A program made the translations under genes and the position numbers. DNA of 64,000 bases, taken from assembly GCA_963682025.1 (NCBI GenBank), contig OY821518.1, forward strand, positions 28,728,882-28,792,881, in the 5' to 3' direction. Within the stretch, counting starts at the first letter, position 1; every line of letters begins with the position of its first letter. The notes under the pieces were generated by a model. The model was given only the letters and a program-made list of their open reading frames with translations, did not search any database and was not told where the DNA came from. Below, piece after piece: positions 59,119-64,000 of the stretch. The stretch comes from Cordilura impudica (taxonomy: Eukaryota > Arthropoda > Insecta > Diptera > Scathophagidae).

Positions 59119-60177
59119 TTAACTTATTTCAAATGGAAGCGCAGTTTGGTGATAACATTCGCCTTGCTCATCAGATTCAGTTGGCAACTGTTGAGCGAGT
59201 TGATCAAGATGCTGATGCAAGAGATTAATTTTGTACGACATATTAACCCCAATTTCATCGAAAGCTGCCAACATGTTTGCGTTTTTTACCCAAAAGTCCT
59301 TTAATGACTGCTTTCAGTGCGAGCCATGAATTTAATTCTTGGTCTGTCAGAACTTGGTCAAAATCTGGACGACTCATTGGTTTCCGTATGTCGGGACCAT
59401 TAACAACCCCTTCCTGAATTTTGGCGTTACTTAGTCTTGGGAAAATGTCTTTTAAGCGGTTGAATACTGCTGGTCTTTTTGCGATACATTTCAAAAAATT
59501 TTTAGCAATGCCAAGTTTAATGTGGAGCAACGGCAACAAAATTTTCATTTCAGGAACAAGACTTTCGTGTAGCCTATTATCTTTAGGCCATTTCCGTCCA
59601 ATGCGACTATTCCAGTTATGCAGTTTGTACTGGTTTCTTCCTTTAATACCTTCTCCGTATCGTGAATCCCAATCGCACAAAAAACATGGATATTTTGGGC
59701 GGCCAGATGCTGTTAAGCCTCTAATCAATGAAAATATTTTGAGGTCGCAGCAAATGCGCCACTGGTGTTCGTTATATTTGAGTACTTCCAGAATGTGTTT
59801 CAAATTATCGAAATTTTCACTAGTGTCAGTGCTATATGCAATCGGAACAGAAGGCATTCTATTTGTCTTGTGCAAAAACACAATTTTTAAGCTGATTAGT
59901 GAACTATCGATGAATAAACGCCAATCATCTTTTTTATAGGTTAACCCTATCGTCTCCATTAACTTTTCCATATCGTTGCAATAAGCTAAATTTTTTGCAT
60001 CATTCACATTGAAGAACTTTTCTAACTCTTTTTGGCGTTTTCGATATGCTGTTACTTTGGTACCTTTCGCCAACAAATTATTTCCATTCAAAAATGAAGC
60101 CAGTAGTTTTGGTTTTTTGTGAGTCAAACACAAATTTGCAAATAAAAAGAACTCGCTACCTGTGCGGTGGTTGAAAA
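59119..60177 (-). pseudogene. Unclassified transposase-like protein of the long-TIR element
   Basis: Minus-strand frame, open from about 60177 (HRTGSEFFLFANLCLTH; CCGCACAG just before it may be a 3' splice site) to 59255. A one-base frameshift near 59275 moves into NMLAAFDEIGVNMSYKINLL...SDEQGECYHQ, ending at 59119. Motifs: WRLFIDSS, WRICCDLK, CFLCDWDSRYGEG (CxxC), LLPLLHIKLGIAKNFLK. I know these motifs from a protein family repeated in many invertebrate and fish genomes, usually annotated as uncharacterized. The aspartates in FIDSS and CCDLK and the glutamate in DEQGE suggest an RNase-H-fold DDE-like core, which is inference. The N-terminus and the far C-terminus are missing or in unseen exons. 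Its place between 440-bp TIRs makes it the likely transposase of the 4.75-kb element. Confidence 0.75.
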
Positions 60178-60298
60178 CAAAAAAGTTTTTTTTACTAATT
60201 CCTAATTCTTGGACCTTACCATTTTAATTACTTCTACCTAAATCGCTATTTATTTAATGGTTTTGGGAGTTTTAACGCAAATTATCGACTAAGACCAT

Positions 60299-60742
60299 TT
60301 TCTTTTCAAACGAAATTTATTGAAGAAACTGAGAATCATATTATAGACCAAACAGAAAGCAAAACAGACTTAGTTTTTTGGAAAATATTTTCAAAAAGCA
60401 TGAAAAAAAAATATTTTTTCCAACATTTTGCTTCATAAGCACCACAAACATTTTCTAAATAAATTTTTTTAAAAATTTTGATTATTGCACAGGTCTCTAG
60501 CAATAATTTGGCTTTTAGAGATTGAAAAAATATCAATTATTTGACGAGTTATAGCCAAAAAACCATATAAACAATATGCTGAAAATCAGCATTTGACTGC
60601 AAAGTTCGAAGGACGATTAAAAAAAAAATCGAACTAACATAAACAAACGCCACGATACGGGTCTTCTAATTTAGCCTCTAGTTTCACCCCTCACTCTCAG
60701 AATCGACCTAGCTTTTGCTAACCTGAATTTGTTCCACAGTGT
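60299..60742. repeat. Right terminal inverted repeat of the 4.75-kb element
   Basis: Inverted counterpart of 55995-56430; ends CTGAATTTGTTCCACAGTGT directly before TATT. Confidence 0.9.
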
Positions 60743-60746
60743 TATT

Positions 60747-61617
60747 GTGACACTGTATCTAAAACTTTAGTGCGCAAAATTTTAGCCAATTCGGACAATG
60801 CTTTCTGGACGCGCATTGAGTTCAAAGTTCAAATATGCATTTATATGTTAAAATTATCAGAAAAAAATTTTTTTTTCACAAAAATTTTGATATTAATAAT
60901 TGCGTTTCAATTAAATTAATTAATAAACCATTATGTAAAATAAGTTATCTTTCTAATAAAACAACAAAATTTATTATCGGTTGAAAAACAGCCAAGTTAT
61001 ATCAAGTTCCCCAGGCAATAAATGCGCCATAGACCACTTGATTAAGAAAATCGAGCTCACATTTTTAAAGACACTGCAATAATTTGCAACAATAACATTT
61101 TTGCATTCTACTGATACCAAAATGATCTTATGTAAAGTATTTGGCATCTCGTCTTTTGGTATGCCGTTCTAAATTAATGTCAAAACTGTACGTATTTTTT
61201 TTAGCACTATTTCCAATTTTACTTTTTCAAAAATTTTGTTCAAGAAACTTTTAGAAATAAACTAGAATTTAAAATCTTATTGACGAAGTACAAGTGATTA
61301 AAAATGCCAAATATTGTAGGTATGCTGTTCTTAGTTTGGCAAGGGCAGCGTTTTTATTTCAGCTGATTTGAAGAAAAATGTGATTTTTCATACTCTTTCA
61401 ACTTTTAGGCCACATTTGTTTTTTGTTTTCATTTTTCAAATATCTTCTGTCAAAATATTATACTGCATGAGTTCTCAATTTTGTAAATTAAGGTTAAATT
61501 GAAACACTATAAACACTATCCCTCTTTAAGGCCAAAGTCAAATTTAAGGAGAATTACATATTTTTAGAACAAAATATCGAAATAATATATATTTGTGTCA
61601 TTGCAGGATAAAATGTT
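60747..61617. other. Non-coding stretch between the long-TIR element and the LINE
   Basis: No gene or recognised repeat. It may include the upstream part of the LINE, but no endonuclease peptide can be read. Confidence 0.35.
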
Positions 61618-63963
61618 ATGACCATAGAAGAAAAGATAAACTCGTTAGAACTTTCCATAGTTCTTAACAAACTGAAAGGCAAAACACCTGGATTAGATCG
61701 GATATCGTATCCAATGATAAAAAATCTATCAAATCGGGTACATAATAGATTGGTTATTTTATATAATAATATTTCTGATAGATATACACCTCAAATTTAT
61801 AAAACCAGTTTGATTATCCCCAAACTTAAGCCGAATGCAGACAAAACTATCGTTTCGTCTTATCCTCTAATTTCACTTAATCCATGTTGTTCCAAAGTTT
61901 TGGACAAAATCATAGCCAACAGACTTTGGTGGTTTCTTACCACAAACAAGCTTATCAACAACCACTAATATGGTTTCATAAATGGGAAATCAATTTCAGA
62001 TCCATTACTTTACTTTACCAATTCAAGGGAACAAAAACCACTTATCACTAATCTAACTAGATTTTGCAAAAGCATTTGACAAAATCAGTTTACATACCAT
62101 TTTAAACCAGCTCGAATAATGGAAAATAGGTCCTAAAATGTATAATTACATAAAAAATTACTTAGCCAACAGAAAAATTATGGTAAGAAACAATTCCTAC
62201 AACTCGAACATACTACCTTTATATAACGGCATCCCTCAGGGTTCACCACACTCTGTAATTTTATTTTTGATAGCCTACAACAAACTTTCCCAAATAATAT
62301 CCCTACATAAGGAAATTGACTTTATCGCCTATGCGGATGACTACGTTATAATTAAAAAACTTAAGAACACAAAAAATTAAAGTATAAACTTTAATGCTAT
62401 TATATCAGACATTCAAAACTGGTGCACTTCATCCGGAGCACAATTAGCCCTAAACAAATGTAAACATCTACACATTTGTAGGAAACACAATTGCTCACCC
62501 GCACAGCATACCAACAATACATCAATCGAATCAGTAAATAGCCTCAGGATACTTGGAATAGTTTTCAACCATCTTTACAGTTGGACAGTCTTAACTCGAC
62601 CCTCTCCAAAATACTTAATATAATTAAATGCCTCTCCTCGAAGAAATTTGGTTGCAATACATTCTCTCTCATACAAATTGTCAAATCTATCATAATATCA
62701 AAAATTAATTACGGTATATGTCTATATGGGTATTCACCCAAGAGCACTTTAAACAAATTATAAACAAATTTTAACGCTGCTCTACGCCTTTCCTTAGTAG
62801 CTTTTCGAACATCCCCTATAAGAAATAAAATTTATGAAGCGGACGTTATGTCAATTGAACAGTATAGAGATTTTGGTACTTCAAAACTTTTTAAATGCAT
62901 AATGTTAAATGACCGTTGCCTACTTTCCATATTATTGAAAAAATCAATTAACCGAAAAAAATTTTATGAAATTCCTTCAACACTAACTCGTATTACCCAA
63001 TTTTGCTTAACTCACAACATTCCTATTAATATAGATCAACAATATCATATTAAGTATCCTAACTGGAAAATTGATCTTTCAACAATTGACCCATCGCTTA
63101 CTAAACAAAAAAAAATCTTCTACCAACTGCGAAATATATCATCAGATATTCGGTAAACTCCAACAAGATTTAAGTATCACAATTTCTTTTATACGGATGG
63201 TTCTAGAGCCCAAAATAGTGTTAGCTACGGTGTTGTAAATAACGGAAAAACTTTGATAAATTCTATTCTTCCAGAGTATACCACGAATTTCTCTGTAGAA
63301 ATTATTGCTATATACGAAACCATCAAACACATAAGATACTTAAGAAGTAAATATGCAATTTGTACTGACTCTCTTTCGGCTATAGAAGCAATTCATAATT
63401 TAAATAATGAAGAATTATATCCTAGCATTATCCGACAAATAATGATTGAGCGGCAGCCTAACATTAAACTGATTTGGATACCGAGCCACTCAGGAATAAA
63501 AGGTAACGAAGATGCGGATAAATGTGCTAAAGCCGCATTATCCGCACCTCTTACAACTACACCAAACTTATCAACCCATGCTATCTCAAAATTTATAAGA
63601 TCAAAGTTTCGAGCATACAAAATTGACAACTGGAACTTAACCAATGACTGGTATAAAAGGAATAATCCTAAAAAACTCAACGCCTGTAACATATTCTAAG
63701 CCACCAACGACAACATCCTTATAAGAAAAGACCAAATAAAAATAATACTCCTAAGAATCGGAAACACCTTAATCTCCCACTCACATCTTATTTTTAAAAA
63801 CTTACCAAAACAATGCCACTTCTGCGGATTTAACCCGATCAGCATTAATCATTTTTTTTCGAACTGTCCACATATAAAGAAATTTCAAAATTATATACTC
63901 AAGAATAAAGATTTCTTTCAATTAATCTACCTCACAATGAACGATGACATTATTAATATCTAA
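61618..63963 (+). pseudogene. I-clade LINE ORF2 (RT, RNase H, CCHC), 5' truncated and broken
   Basis: Reverse transcriptase begins with LNKLKGKTPGLDRISYPMIK (61660). A stop at 61966 precedes YGFINGKSISDPLLYF. After a frameshift comes the first catalytic block DFAKAFDKISL near 62060, then a stop before WKIGPK. Next are GIPQGSP (62228) and the FIAYADD active site (62321-62341), then LRILGIVFNHLYSW near 62545. RNase H follows: FYTDGSRAQ near 63190, ICTDSLSAIEAI near 63360, and IPSHSGIKGNEDADKCAKAA from 63479. The protein ends with a CHFCGF...HFFSNCP knuckle near 63811-63870. RT followed by RNase H and this knuckle is typical of the I group. No endonuclease is seen, so it is 5' truncated. The window ends in or near its 3' UTR. 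Confidence 0.9.
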
Positions 63964-64000
63964 CTTTTATTATTCCATTTAAAAATCCTATAAGATCTTA

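Larger units (their letters stand above)
55995..60742 (-). mobile_element. 4.75-kb transposon with about 440-bp terminal inverted repeats
   Basis: The left TIR (55995-56430) and right TIR (60299-60742) are long inverted copies starting ACACTGTGGAACAAATTCAG. Landmarks shared in inverted order are GGCTAAATTAGAAGACCCGT, GTTTGTTTATGTTAGTTCGA, GCATATTGTTTATATGG and GAGACCTGTGCAA. TATT flanks both ends (55991-55994, 60743-60746), a candidate 4-bp duplication. The only large coding part is the minus-strand gene near the right TIR. Nested inside are a foldback repeat, a Helitron (57915-58277) and half of a hAT foldback. Superfamily not recognised. Confidence 0.9.

Noticed and set aside
59421..59939. 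172-codon plus-strand open frame
   Set aside because: Antisense shadow of the transposase-like gene on the minus strand, which has the recognisable motifs.
63142..63692. Minus-strand frames over the 3' part of the LINE
   Set aside because: Antisense to the RNase H domain of the LINE.
1..64000. tRNA, rRNA or known ncRNA genes
   Set aside because: No cloverleaf A/B-box pairs or rRNA-like stretches could be recognised by eye; short hairpins found belong to transposon termini.

Overview
The window looks like AT-rich intronic DNA from a calyptrate-type fly, most likely a blowfly or muscid relative. The evidence is Tc1/mariner, hAT, piggyBac, Transib, Helitron and I-type LINE remnants of dipteran kind, DINE-1-like repeats, and two short exons with metazoan splice signals. 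There are no bacterial features. The only host coding sequence I can support is a 137-base exon at 54282-54418 on the + strand, whose peptide carries the SSRPGRPPKR signature of the Dachshund/DACH family, and a 27-base microexon at 5700-5726. The microexon is in the phase needed to splice directly to the larger exon. If that reading is right, about 48.5 kb of this window is a single intron of dachshund (dac).

Almost everything else is mobile DNA, often nested. The commonest repeat is a roughly 0.75-0.8 kb non-coding element, present here in about 20 full or partial copies on both strands. It has subterminal inverted repeats, a (GTCC)n microsatellite and a terminal hairpin, an architecture resembling Helentron-associated elements (HINE/DINE-1). 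A second family of about 340-380 bp fits a non-autonomous Helitron: 5' TC, a 3' hairpin, terminal CTAG and insertion between A and T.

Layout. 1-4.1 kb: five HINE copies in a row. 5.7 kb: microexon. 6.5-7.6, 10.7-11.4 and 45.1-45.3 kb: an element built of 122-bp tandem repeats. 8.7-9.5 kb: dead Tc1/mariner transposase. 12.2, 14.9, 22.6, 28.7, 35.4, 43.9 and 47.0 kb: MITE or foldback elements with clear terminal inverted repeats. 18.6-19.5 kb: internally deleted mariner with TA duplication. 20.3-20.6 kb: piggyBac transposase remnant between two HINEs. 27.1-31.8 kb: long degenerate satellite of a roughly 17-bp unit. 37.35-40.88 kb: a complete hAT element (ZMYM1-like transposase, TIRs, perfect 8-bp target duplication), broken only by one stop and one homopolymer frameshift. 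41.3-42.2 kb: Transib (RAG1-type) remnant. 50.1-50.8 kb: GAAAAATG-type minisatellite. 54.3 kb: dac exon. 55.99-60.74 kb: a 4.75-kb element with about 440-bp terminal inverted repeats, coding for a protein family I recognise as widespread in animals but cannot assign to a named superfamily. 61.6-64 kb: 5'-truncated I-clade LINE with RT and RNase H.

The candidate new system is the 4.75-kb long-TIR element with its unclassified RNase-H-fold-like protein. The HINE family is second, because an empty site elsewhere in the window lets its boundaries be read. Repeat boundaries are read by eye and may be off by about 10 bases unless a target-site duplication fixes them.
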